A stretch of DNA of 64,000 bases from Membranipora membranacea. Lineage: Eukaryota > Bryozoa > Gymnolaemata > Cheilostomatida > Membraniporidae. The position numbers and the translations under genes are program-made. A model generated the notes under the pieces. The model saw nothing but the letters and a program-made list of their open reading frames with translations. It was not told the origin of the DNA and did no database searches. The stretch spans positions 22,566,001-22,630,000 of the forward strand of contig OU612073.1 of NCBI GenBank assembly GCA_914767715.1, written 5' to 3'. The first letter of the stretch is position 1, and every line of letters starts with the position of its first letter. Of this stretch, positions 36,101 through 46,000 are shown in pieces.

Positions 36101-39100
36101 TGTCATAAGTTTGCACTACCAAAGCTCCACCTTATAATCACTGTAAACTGTGTTAGATAGCTCTAGTTCTTCACCTAGCTAGCTAGCAAAATAATGAGAA
36201 CAGGTTTGCAGACAAAGTGTACTGCAATAAAATCATTTGTTTTCCTTGATAATGCTGTAGTATGTTGGTTTCATTGTAGAATATATGGCCAGCAGGAAAA
36301 ACGGACGCAGAGATAGCAGTTTATACTCTGACCAATTTTACACTCAGTTTTCTACTCGCTAATGATAAAATCAACAGAACTTTCCAGATGCATAAAGTAA
36401 TGACATAATATACTATTAAGTCTACAATTATTGCAAGGAGTGATAGGGTACACATCGAGTTTACTTAACTGTAGACAGAGTTACTAATAGGTTATTGGTC
36501 CGTTTATCTCTTGATGTATGATGTAGATTTGGTAATAATACCACACTCCAAGTAGGAGGTAGATATGCACATGATCGATGGTTCAGAAACTTAATCACCT
36601 ATGCCATAACCACTGATTTCAGATCTATCTGAGTATCTTGAATTTGAGTGAATCAGCGTTCTTTAGCTGTGTTCTTATTAGTAACTTATGCGTTAGAATG
36701 TTATCATATCAGAAACTTATCTCCTATTTAGGTATTTGAGCAGTATCCGATGGCAATAAATGATTCTGTGCTGAGGGGGCTTCAACAGAAGAAGATCGCC
36801 ACACTGAGAAAACCTAATCGCGCTCCCGTGGTCAGGAAGTTCTCACTCAGCTTCAGGTGATCATAATTCTACTGGTTGAATCCCAATCTTGTGTTTTCTT
36901 ATCTGCTGTCATCCTTCATTAAGCCTAAGTGGTTCGCTGAATTCAATTAAATTGAGAGAAGATAACTCTCTTGTCACGTGGTTAGAAATATACATCTCTG
37001 AATATATTTGTCATATTCAGATACCGGCTGTTCACAGAAAGAATACAAGTGATCTGTATAGAGGCATTTCTCTCTAGTATCCACTGTCTTACTGAGCTAT
37101 ATAACGCTGGAGATGAAGGTGTGGAATACCCTGAGGATTCCAGGGATTGGAGGGGACAACTCATGACGTTTATATGTCTCTCTCCTAGTCGTGCTATAGA
37201 TATAGATTTCAAATTACCGGAGAAAGTTCTAGATCTGAGTAACATGCAGCAATCAGGTCAGTTTGGTGGATGAAGCCCAAAGAGTTATTATATACTCTAA
37301 AATAACTATATGCTATGATGAAGCCTTTTGTTTTTTGTTTCTCTCACGTAACTATTATGCATTATCATGATTCCCGTCCTATCTCTATAGCAATTACTCT
37401 GCATTACTCGCAGACATTGATATGATATGATATGATATGATATGATATGATATGATATGATATGATATGATATGATATGATATGATATGATATGATATGA
37501 TATGATATGATATGATATGATATGATATGATATGATATGATATGATATGATATGATTATATATCGGTGCTCGCAGATACTGTGACTATGTGAGTATTGGA
37601 TCTCAGTTTTGTTTAGTGTACATTTATATATAATACACTGTGATCATTGAACATGACAGATCACACACGTGATTTGAATTTTATATACTTGAATATTGAA
37701 TAGATGATGAGGATGACGATGATGATGATGAAGTGAATGAAGAAAACCAGGCAAAGAATGAGACGAGACCAGAAGATTCCAGAGATCAGCGACAGAGAAT
37801 GAAGTTTGAGCATTGTCAGATCAGGCCATGTACTATCAAAACTAAGCTCAACCTCAGCACGTTACCAGGTAACATATGTACTATCAAAACTAAGCTCAAG
37901 CTCAGCACCTTACCAGGTAACACATGTACTATCAAAACTAAGCTCAACCTCTGCACGTTACCAGGTAACACATGTACTATCAAAACTAAGCTCAACCTCA
38001 GCACGTTACCAGATAACACATGTACTATCAAAACTAAGCTCAACCTCAGCATGTTACCAGATAACACATGTACTATCAAAACTAAGCTTAACCTCAGCAC
38101 GTTACCAGGTGACACATGTACTATCAATACTAGGCTCAACCTCAACACGTTACCAGGTAACACATGTACTATCAATACTAGGCTCAACCTCAGCACGTTA
38201 CCAGATAACACATGTGCTATCAAAACAAGGCTCAACTTCAGCACGTTACCAGGCAACACATGTGCTAACAAAACAAGGCTCAACCCAGGTACATGACATC
38301 CCCTATCTGCAAACACTAAAGTGAAAGCGAATCCTAGGAGGCTGCCATCTTCAATTTTTAGAGCGAAGCCTCACCCTGGTACTATTATAACGGGTCTATC
38401 TCTTTGCCATTTGTAAATTTCTTCTTAAAACTGTGTTGCTAAAGAGTAATGGGACAGCAAACATCAGGGCAGCCTTGACGAAAACAATTCTTAAAATAGC
38501 TTGCAAACACAGTCTACAAAAGAAAGTATCACATGAGATGATAACTCTATAAACCTATCCCGCCTGCATTAGCGACATAAAGACATAAAGTGAAGCTTCA
38601 TCCTTCATCCGTCAGGTGCTGGCTGGATTTCGAGCGCCTTCTATGTTAAATTGGCTATATATTTATGCCTCGATCTGAGTACGTTACCATGTAACACATT
38701 TACTCTAAAAATGAAGCTCTACTCCAGGATGACACAAGGAATATCACTATTATTGAGACAGATGTTTGTTAGCACCATTCTCTATGTATGTTTTTTTCTC
38801 TATATAGATTGTATGAAAGCTACTAAGAAGGATGATAGACAGTATATAAAAGCCTTGATGTCTTCTTATCCTTATAATGTGGACATAGAGGAGGTATTTG
38901 AATCACTCAAGCAGCTTCCTGAGTACGATATAAGTCGACTCAGATATATCTATGATAAGTATGTTTCTACAGACATTGGCAACTCGTTAAATGTTGACAG
39001 AGCTTTCTACAACAAGCCTGAACCCCACTCCCACCCCATCTGACTTTCCATATTATAGAAGACCTTAAACTTTCTTATCTCTTGGAAAATACAACTGAGA

Positions 39101-41320
39101 ATTTTGTGCAACATTTTGCTCGCTCTGTTAGGAGCCCAACCCTATCGTGTTGAATTGAATCCTTTCGCTATTGATCGTAGACTAATATGTGTCTATGATT
39201 CTTATCATTTACATATCTAAGCTTCTTATATCACCTGGTAACATTATACGAATACAATTATAAGCGTGGTATCTTTATAGGATAAAAGCATCAGGAATGA
39301 AAGGACTACCCTTACTAGATCTGTACGAAGACTTAGTAGTATCGATGCCGACACTAACAGTGACAGCTCTAGAGAGTATGATGCAGTGTTTACTCGATAA
39401 TCACATCGTTATACAGGCTGGTATAGATCAGATATGTTATGTCTCTCACTCTAACTCTAGAACATGGCTCATACACTCACTCAAAGATACTAAAGGTTAG
39501 TAACTGTAATGTAAGATCGGTCGGAAAATTTTTATCTCTCTCATATCCCAGTTTTTGAAAGGCGATGAAATTCTAAGATCAGGCTTGCGTCCAAAACTGA
39601 GTTCTTTTGCTACCAACTCTTGTACAGGATCCATAGTGGGCTGGCCTTGTAACAGAAGCCGCCCCCTCCCCCTCCCAACCATCACAAAAATGATAATCCC
39701 CCTGTAACACCCTCCCCTCCTTTACTTGCTGTGTGTACGTTGCTATTTTGCCTCCCTTGTGATTGATGTATATTTTATACTGTCACATATTTCTCCACAG
39801 GGCGTGGTACAGGTATAGAACTTAGTGATACAGACAAAGTAGATTTATCCTCCCAGGGCTGTGAGATCGCTGATCCAACCAAACAGAAACCTAAACTAGC
39901 AGATATGACTAAAGGTGTGAACGAATCTAGACGTCGTCCTTCTACTACATATAACAGGGTAAGATTATTCTACTACATATACCAAGGTGAACTAATTTTT
40001 TTGCATATGACCGTGGGAGATAATTCTACTTTTTTGTTTCAGGGTGAGATAATTCTACTACTCATAAGTTGTATCTTATCCACATACAGTCACCGTATCA
40101 AATGAGCCTTATTAGGCTGTCTGGGTTGGGAGGGTGTCCTCCCCACCCAAAACAGCCTGCTCAGGACTTATCCTAGCTTGTACATTGCTTGGTAGCGTTC
40201 TCAAATTAGATAATATACAGATGTTTGTTATTTTGACAGGTTGACTTGCGACCTCGACCTTGGCTCACACCTGAAGGAACAATGAATTATCAGATTCTAT
40301 ATCAGCTGATCACATCTCTAATCGGAACAATAAATAAACATCAGACTATCAAGTTCAGCGAGCTACACAAGCACTTCAGTATGGTCTACTGTCCTGTGGC
40401 CCTGTCTGAACTACTCAAGGTAATATTCATGTCACACACAGATATTTATCTATCCCGCGACTGAGTATAATAAACTTAATGGCACTGTTGATCAGCGAGT
40501 TATTCTCCACCAGTACTGCCGTACACTGCAGTAGAAGTTCTGAGTTCATGTCTATATGATGAGTATTTTCGTATCAATTGTTTCAACCCCGGCTCTTCTA
40601 CCTGTATCTATCATGATGATCATAATTTTCTCTTTTTTTGGTTCGTCCTCTCTTTGATGTTGAAAGACATAGTTGTTTGTACTACACATAATAACCCTTA
40701 TGTGGTGTCATATGATCAGGACTACAGCAGCAGCTTATCTAGGCCTCCCAATGTGTTTATACTGATTTTGGATACATTTCAACTGTTGAACTAACTCGTT
40801 ATTAGAGGCAATCACAATCTTGTTTTTATTTGCACACATATATATATATATATAGCATTTATACATATATATTATATATATATATATGACTTGTCTATAC
40901 CATATATATATATATGTGGTTTAGTCAAGTTTGTCTGCTATAAGTTCACTACTTCATTTCTTGGCTTCTTTTTAGATTTTAGAAGAGATTGGGTGTCTGA
41001 AGTGTCATTACCTGACAATCAGGTCTAAAGCTGAGCCTAACCTATTCTCGAAGAGATCTGGTTATGCGATGACGGAGGTGTGTGTACGCCCCGACTCCAT
41101 ACCTCACTACACAGTGACCCAGGAGGCTATGCAGAGAATATCTCTATTTATAATGAACACCAGACAGAATCATGACATTATCCCAGCAGCTGTCATGGAG
41201 GAGACAGGCCACACACTTGGTGATATTGCTGCCCCTACATCTCCCGGTGCCTCCGCTGCCTCAGCGTCAGCCGCTGCTGCACAACAAGAAAACACAGATA
41301 ACACAACATCTGCTGTATGA
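21140..41320 (+). CDS. GTF3C1: General transcription factor 3C polypeptide 1 (TFIIIC largest subunit)
   Basis: Thirty-six exons join in phase to 2,203 codons if the coding repeat is read to its last donor, or 2,063 if its first donor is used. Vertebrate GTF3C1 has about 2,100. Colinear similarity runs from the N-terminus (EEIALDGLDGVTLQSLWYHI), through an EGILPGDGRGAGGLD block, to the C-terminal winged-helix-like part (LTPEGTMNYQILYQLITSLI) that ends with EEIGCLKC and a low-complexity tail. TFIIIC binds the internal A and B boxes of tRNA genes and recruits TFIIIB and RNA polymerase III in the nucleus; this subunit contributes to B-box binding. An optional segment at 23499-23534 would add an in-frame stop. 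Introns carry a SINE, a Harbinger element, a LINE fragment and several junction repeats. The gene looks functional and is convergent with cyclin D. Confidence 0.93.
21982..22213 (-). repeat. tRNA-derived SINE, family 1, copy 2
   Basis: Inserted in GTF3C1 intron 2. On the minus strand it begins with a tRNA-like head: A box TAGCTCAGTTGGTTAGAGC and B box GGTTCGAATCC, with about 72 bases between 22138 and 22209. A body shared with 360-560 follows. The head is better preserved than in copy 1, but it is joined to SINE body sequence and not to a tRNA 3' end, so it is not called as a tRNA gene. Confidence 0.8.
23979..24022. repeat. Perfect hairpin in GTF3C1 intron 6
   Basis: TTTATCATTCACTCC and its exact complement GGAGTGAATGATAAA are separated by about a dozen bases, about 90 bases before the exon 7 acceptor. 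Confidence 0.7.
24644..27485 (+). other. GTF3C1: GTF3C1 exons 8-14 (acidic/Ser-rich linker and second conserved block)
   Basis: Exons (numbering counts the optional 23499-23534 segment as exon 5): 24644-24846, 25120-25245, 25386-25505, 25863-25997, 26321-26432, 26704-26863, 27224-27485. Exons 9 to 11 encode Ser/Thr/Asn-rich sequence with little conservation, and exon 12 a Lys-rich stretch. Exons 13 and 14 return to conserved sequence, ending in RQMVKYMHDSKCFHFFYVDN and ERVCAQQFKSYHEEQKKK, which match the family region before its long variable linker. Phase, not ORF length, supports the short exons. Confidence 0.82.
26625..26703 (+). repeat. 15-bp tandem repeat carrying a branch-point-like motif
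   Basis: Five copies of a unit reading GCATTGCACTGACCG lie directly before the exon 13 acceptor (GTTACAG, ending 26703). Each unit contains CACTGAC, close to the animal branch-point consensus. Confidence 0.8.
27786..27853 (+). repeat. GTF3C1: 34-bp tandem duplication across the exon 15 donor
   Basis: The exon end and donor (ATGCTGTATCCAGgtaaga) occur twice, with donors at 27814 and 27848. The first donor gives the correct phase. The second would add 34 bases and shift the frame. Confidence 0.9.
28330..28460. repeat. Dispersed copy of the 3050-3410 fold-back repeat
   Basis: ATTATTTGCCCAATAGGT through GGCAGCAGTAGTTT matches the right arm and flank of the cubilin-intron repeat in order. It lies just upstream of the Harbinger element. 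Confidence 0.5.
28485..29172. mobile_element. PIF/Harbinger-type element, non-autonomous
   Basis: The 688-base element in GTF3C1 intron 16 begins AGCTGCGTTTACATGTG and ends with the complement. Terminal inverted repeats of about 52 bases differ at only two or so positions. It is flanked on both sides by TTA, the target duplication typical of PIF/Harbinger. Inside is a short ORF near 28838 with an acidic start (DSSSDEDV) and a run of Ile/Ala, resembling the N-terminus of Harbinger transposases. A perfect 16-base hairpin sits near 29017-29049. Confidence 0.8.
29555..29733 (+). repeat. GTF3C1: Array of GTAAGT repeats behind the exon 17 donor
   Basis: A unit of about 13 bases, ACAGTAAGTACTG with variants, is repeated so that GTAAGT, the ideal 5' splice site, occurs about eleven times. 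The first is the true donor at 29555; others include 29582, 29595, 29608, 29621, 29647, 29660, 29673, 29686 and 29728. Confidence 0.85.
32835..32957 (+). repeat. GTF3C1: 28-bp repeats across the exon 23 donor
   Basis: The exon end TACTTCTTCTCACACCTCAC plus AAGgtatt is followed by further copies, giving AAG/GT donors at 32863, 32891 and 32919, each 28 bases apart. A fourth partial copy has lost the GT. The first donor fits the next exon. Confidence 0.9.
34350..34880 (-). pseudogene. LINE reverse-transcriptase remnant in GTF3C1 intron 26
   Basis: Read on the minus strand in broken frames: KFLGVHIDN, SHVDSIISNRN, RQLKVLGMNTNGL, then ANIRSLATYAAPAWLLLLND and RLERIQGSATR. This is the RT C-terminal region common to CR1/L2-like elements (FLGV.ID, SI..YAAPAW, LE.IQ..A.R). 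It is antisense to the host gene and carries a hairpin-forming inverted duplication at 34673-34722. Confidence 0.7.
34673..34722. repeat. 24-bp perfect palindrome inside the LINE remnant
   Basis: GTATGAATACCAACGGTTTA and the following bases are matched by their exact complement after a two-base centre. The left or right arm is an inverted copy of the LINE segment coding MNTNGL. Confidence 0.85.
35691..35985 (+). repeat. GTF3C1: 81-83-bp tandem repeat across the exon 28 donor
   Basis: Units start at 35691, 35774, 35857 and 35938 (the last partial) with CCACGCCCACAATCAC. The first unit holds the last 37 bases of exon 28 and its donor (TTGAGgttagt at 35728). The later units keep GTTAGTATAC, but the exon-side bases have changed to GAT or AAT. 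Confidence 0.9.
37419..37556. repeat. Pentanucleotide microsatellite (ATATG)n
   Basis: About 27 uninterrupted copies of TATGA in GTF3C1 intron 31. The purity suggests it is young and length-variable. Confidence 0.95.
37829..38288 (+). repeat. GTF3C1: Coding 48-bp minisatellite with repeated in-phase donors (GTF3C1 exon 32)
   Basis: Ten units start at exact 48-base steps (37829, 37877, ... 38261). They code CTIKTKLNLSTLPGNT variants in frame; the last is shortened. Each unit contains TTACCAG followed by gtaaca or a variant. GT donors are present in units 1, 2, 3, 6 (gtgaca), 7 and 10 (gtacat). Units 4, 5 and 8 have AT and unit 9 has GC. All leave phase 1, which exon 33 requires. A single 16-residue motif of this kind appears to sit at this place in other GTF3C1 proteins. 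Confidence 0.92.
38668..38722 (+). repeat. Orphan unit of the 48-bp repeat in intron 32
   Basis: A diverged copy (ACGTTACCATGTAACACATT then TACTCTAAAAATGAAGCTCT) lies about 380 bases after the array, before exon 33. It suggests the array was once longer and was split by intervening sequence. Confidence 0.7.
39945..40002 (+). repeat. GTF3C1: 28-bp duplication across the exon 35 donor
   Basis: TTCTACTACATATAACAGGG followed by taagatta is repeated as TTCTACTACATATACCAAGG followed by tgaactaa, giving donors at 39959 and 39987. The first fits the phase of exon 36. A weaker echo (CAGGGTGAGATAATTCTAC) lies near 40040. Confidence 0.8.
40848..40917. repeat. TA-rich simple repeat
   Basis: Runs of (TA)n interrupted by short unique pieces, about 60 bases before the acceptor of the last GTF3C1 exon. 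Confidence 0.8.
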
Positions 41321-43022
41321 TATAAATGAAAAAGAAGCAAAGTTAACTTTCATACAATACTTGCAATATTTGTATGATAAATTGCTAAGATGGTTTTGTG
41401 CCATTAAATTATTTTCTTGTATTATTGCCTGTTATGAAGTAAGAGTCGTGCCCACATTGATGTTGTAGAGACAACTCCTTACGCAGAATGTGTATCATCG
41501 GATTTATTAGACAATGTAGAAATTGTCATATTGGTTATTAATATACTTATATATATCTTCAAACATTAATTGATCTATATCTACACAATATTGCCCTAAA
41601 AACCCGGTGATAATTGAGCGGTTGTAAAGCAGATCCCTGAGTAGACATCAGTACTATATGGTACTTACTGATGTTAACTCGATGGTTTTAATGTTCTATG
41701 GTATGTAAAATAATTTTCCATACTTGGATTCATCCTCTACAGTTGATAAGTATCTCACAGTATACTCAAACATGTAAATATTGTGAAGGCTTGAACCATC
41801 ACTACATCATAGTATAATGTTGCAATATAACCAATATAATGTTACAATATATAATATGACACACCACAATTTACTGACAGTTCTGAGAAAAATGAAAAAG
41901 TTGCTGTTGAGATTTACATCCTTGGTCGCTCACACAGTAGTTGATTAAAAAGGTACCTCTGACTTTCCAGAAGGGTTAGTTATATTTATAAATGACGCTT
42001 TACTATTTTCTCGGTATGATCGCTATTGTTGTCTTTGAATTTATTTAGTTACTTTTAGTCACAAAATATAAAGCGAGGTAGTCGACCTCAATGTGAACAC
42101 AATTCCATCCTTATTCTAGGCCCTCTTGTACTCGTGTAGACTAACCCACCAAGCCAGTTAGTTAACCAGTGATGTGTGATCTGGGCTGAAATTGTGTGAA
42201 ATAAATTCCTTGAACAATTAATTAATTACGCACATGAATACAACTTTATTTGAATGTAATAAGTATTGCACACATTACTATTAATATTGCAAAAGAGCTG
42301 GAGGGATCAAATGAGAAAATATTGCAGCAAGGTATTGCATCTTGTCATGTAAAATAAAACTTGAATGAAAGTATTGGCTGGCAGTATAAAATTGAACAAT
42401 GATGATCATGATAATTGGATATAAGCCAAGAATTACACGCAGGACAACTGCTACACTGATTAATGTATGAAATTTTGGCAGCGGTCAATTCATCACCATG
42501 TATCTGCGGTGAGACTGAGACAAATGCATCCTACTAGATATTAGTCAGAGCAGAAAAACTCAAAATATAATAATAAGCGAAGTGAATGTAAAATAAAGAC
42601 CTTTCAATGAGATAAAAATGGAACCAAACAAAACACAATAATGTGGATAATATAATAATATTATAAATAGAAAAGACATCTACTTGCCGTGTCTATCTTA
42701 CAAACTGATAATTGAGCGAAACATTGGCTTGTGGTAGACAAACATTACACTGATGGCAGCAGGTTAAACACTGGAAATTAATTTAATTGTAGATAAATCG
42801 CATGATGCTAACGAAGGAGAAGATAATCCCAGCTCAAAAATAAGTTATCTGTATCATGTGAGGGAAACAAATTTCAAGAACGAACTTATCTTGTTCATCA
42901 AAGTTGTAATAAAAGAAGTGGTTTGGATTGTAGCGAGCACCATGATCAGTGGATACAGATATGTACAGGAGAGATGGAGAGTAGAGGAGAGAGACGGAGA
43001 GTCTCTCAGCTTAGAGAGTCAC
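41321..43022. other. Convergent 3' regions of GTF3C1 and cyclin D
   Basis: This holds the 3' UTRs of the two genes facing each other. On the minus strand the AATAAA complement TTTATT at 42245-42250 could end the cyclin D transcript. No other gene is seen. Confidence 0.45.
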
Positions 43023-46000
43023 TCAGCTCAATGCTATATCCAGTGTATCAGTAGGGGTACCAGGTAGTGAGGAGACGCCATCTTTAGTCGGTGTTAGATT
43101 ATCATTATGAGTTATTCGCTGTACAAACTCCTGACATGATCTCAAACAGTCCTGAAATTAATCATCAAAATATGGAAATAACTCAAAGATGACATTTAAT
43201 TTGTGAACCTTGCAATGAATTGAGGTGAAAAGCTGTATCTCAGCAGTTCCAAATTTCCGAAAGTGGGCCTGAGATGAGGTATTTTGCAAATAGTGTTCTC
43301 GAGATGAAATTAATTAGGAGTTGTCTCCTCAGTACAGTATCCAACTTGCTCGATACTAGACAATCTGATACTGCATAAGTTGTTTTGGGTACTCAGGTAA
43401 TAAGGAAGGGTATACGGAGAAGTACAGAGATGTATAAAGTTAACATACCAGGTCTAGTGCTGTGACATCATGTAGTATTCTGGAGTAGAGAGTCGACCTC
43501 CACTTATTAGTTAGATTCTCTATAGCAGCACAGATAGAGGCAGAGCATAACATGGACGGTGGGAATACGACACTCTGTTCATCTACAACAAACACAAACA
43601 GTACAACATAAAATTTACAGATAAAAACTAAACACAAACATATCATTGCATCACTTTGCTTCTAAAGGACAAGTGACAATTCATACATTATGGGTTAGGT
43701 ACTATAAAAATCAGCCCCCTCTCGAACCGTAGATCTGACCTGTATGTTGCCATTTTTATATATATAGAAACAGATATGCACTGAGTCTGTTGAAGCTGGT
43801 GTGTTTGCACAAAATATCTTCTAAACTGAGATATTTGAGGAAAAAGGCCATTTCCCCATTTCAACAATAGTTGTATCAAGTGTTGTAAATAATAGTTGTA
43901 TCTATAGTGTTGCCCTTTGGCTGGAATTTCATACAAGCTTTGAAAAGATAATGTTACCGTAGAGCCTTATTATGGGCTGCTGTAATTTGTTTAAGATTCA
44001 TGTGTTTGTCAATTATTTAACTTTGCTGACACCTAATATTTCTAAAAAGGCATCTTAGCTGATGTCAAACAAAAAACTTGAGCTCTTCAGCTTTATCAGA
44101 AGGTCACTAACATCACCAAGCAATCAGTGCCTGCCTGCTTTATGTCTCCTTTGTGACGCTATCAAACAACCAAAGCGTCCCCTAGCTACTATTTTCATTA
44201 TAAAAACATTAATTCTGTGGGAATTTAATTATAACCTGCTTGCAAAATTTAATATAACTTGCTGTTTACTTAAATTTTAATCTCTTCAAGTGAATTGTAA
44301 AGGCTGATTCATTATCTTAACAATTCCTTATGAAAATGTAAAAGGAGAATTGAGGCAACAGCAAATATTTTCTTTGACAATGTGTGAATTTAAGTTGAGT
44401 TTCTCGTAAACTGACAAAATTTGAGTGTGTTTGTTATTACAGCTATAGTTTTAGTGACTACAACATCGAAGGCTACAGCGCATTACACACAAGCGCAGGA
44501 GACAACCATGTCCACTGTTCTCATATTTTCCTTATGTGACAGTTGTCATGACACTGACAGAACAAGGACAGAATATATTGGGTGACATCAAAGAACACCT
44601 AGTACTATTTTATGGTATTGATGATTTCAGAGTCAGAGAAGGACTTAGAATTATCCACTCCGAGATGCTGGCTGGGTGCCTCCCAAATAACTAGTCTTCG
44701 TCCAATCTCTACCCGACAATTATCCTATCTCAATCGGTTGATAGGAAGAGGAAATTATACGGAAATCATGAAGTGAACTTGGTTTGCTCTGATACAACAG
44801 GTGGACAATTAGACTGACTGACATATGTCAACTCTTGTCATCTCACCAGTGGCAGGCAGTTCAATTATTAAATAATCACTCAAGTTGTAGTCTGTTCTCG
44901 ATTTTAAACCCTCGTATTCAGTCGGAGAAAAATTAATCACAACATACATACCGCCTCTACCTGGGCTCTCACCCCTACCCTCACTACATACATCATATGC
45001 TAAGGCTCCCATCCTTTCCCCCTCTAGAGTAAACCAATGATTGATATATGATTGTATATTTGACCATAAAGATGTGCCTAGCTAGTGATTCTATACCATT
45101 GACTATTTTACAAGCAACAGGTTGCCGCCAGACTCGGTTTTTATTTAGTTTCTAAGGAGAAAGCTAATCTACTCTATGATACAGAATGATGCTGTTTACA
45201 CAGTCATTGTTTGTCAAAAGAACTCTCTTTAGATTTACTTAATACACCCCAAGCCCCATATCCCGCCTTATAGAGCCATATAGAGCACTGTCAGCCAGCG
45301 TATAATACGGACAGGCGGTGATAGTGAATAATACCAAGCGTGCCCACGCCTGGAAGAGAGCCAAAAACTTATTGAACACCATTGATTAAATTCTAAAGAC
45401 ATCTCATAACCTTTGTGTTACCACAACAATAAAACTGAGACCAAAAGATATTATTTTACCTGCCTTGTGTATCTATGGAGACAAGGGTAAACATGTTGGG
45501 CCTGTAGTGCGCCCACAAAGCTTCATACATCTTTTGTTATAAATCTGAGTTTACACATGGGCAGCTGAGCCCAGAATGTATTTGTTTTGTGCTCTATAGT
45601 TGAAAGTTTACATTTTTGTGAAAAGAATCAAGAGAAATAGTGAAAGCTGCACTTTAAATTTTGGCAGACAAAGGCGTGATGTCAAATATTGTGATGATCA
45701 TTTTCAGTGCCCTCTGACAATGACCAACAGGTGGAAAGATGTGCACTGATTTGTCACCCGATGACAAAGGCTGGCACGTGCTTCTCATCCATTACTGAGA
45801 TGTGTGTTTTCTACACAAGATGATAAATACATCTGCCACTTTGAGCCAACTAATGTGTTCAAAACACGCTTTTATCTGCCTATTCAGAGTTAGACTGTCA
45901 CTTAGTAGAGGTACATATGAGGAGGTTTGGTGACACTAAAAGTTGTTTGTTAAAACTGAATATAAGTATGACAAGATATCATACTTTCATATATATATAG

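Larger units (their letters stand above)
34055..41320 (+). other. GTF3C1: GTF3C1 exons 26-37 (C-terminal block)
   Basis: Exons: 34055-34148, 35025-35240, 35470-35727, 36280-36396, 36732-36856, 37021-37256, 37704-38288 (or an earlier donor), 38808-38958, 39281-39495, 39801-39958, 40240-40419, 40976-41320. Landmarks: EALLLARIGLNILG, QFGKKDRTIHLYSS, PEKVLDLSNMQQ, an Asp-rich run at the start of exon 32, RPRPWLTPEGTMNYQILYQL and SELLKILEEIGCLKC. The last 40 residues are Ala/Ser/Gln-rich and unconserved. ATTAAA at 41403-41408 is a possible poly(A) signal. Confidence 0.88.

Noticed and set aside
37829-38288. CRISPR-like array
   Set aside because: The units are contiguous without unique spacers and code protein in an animal gene.
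37806-38324. Long open frames in a second + frame and on the minus strand over the 48-bp array
   Set aside because: They exist because a repeat whose length is a multiple of three keeps any stop-free frame open. Only one frame continues the GTF3C1 protein in phase.
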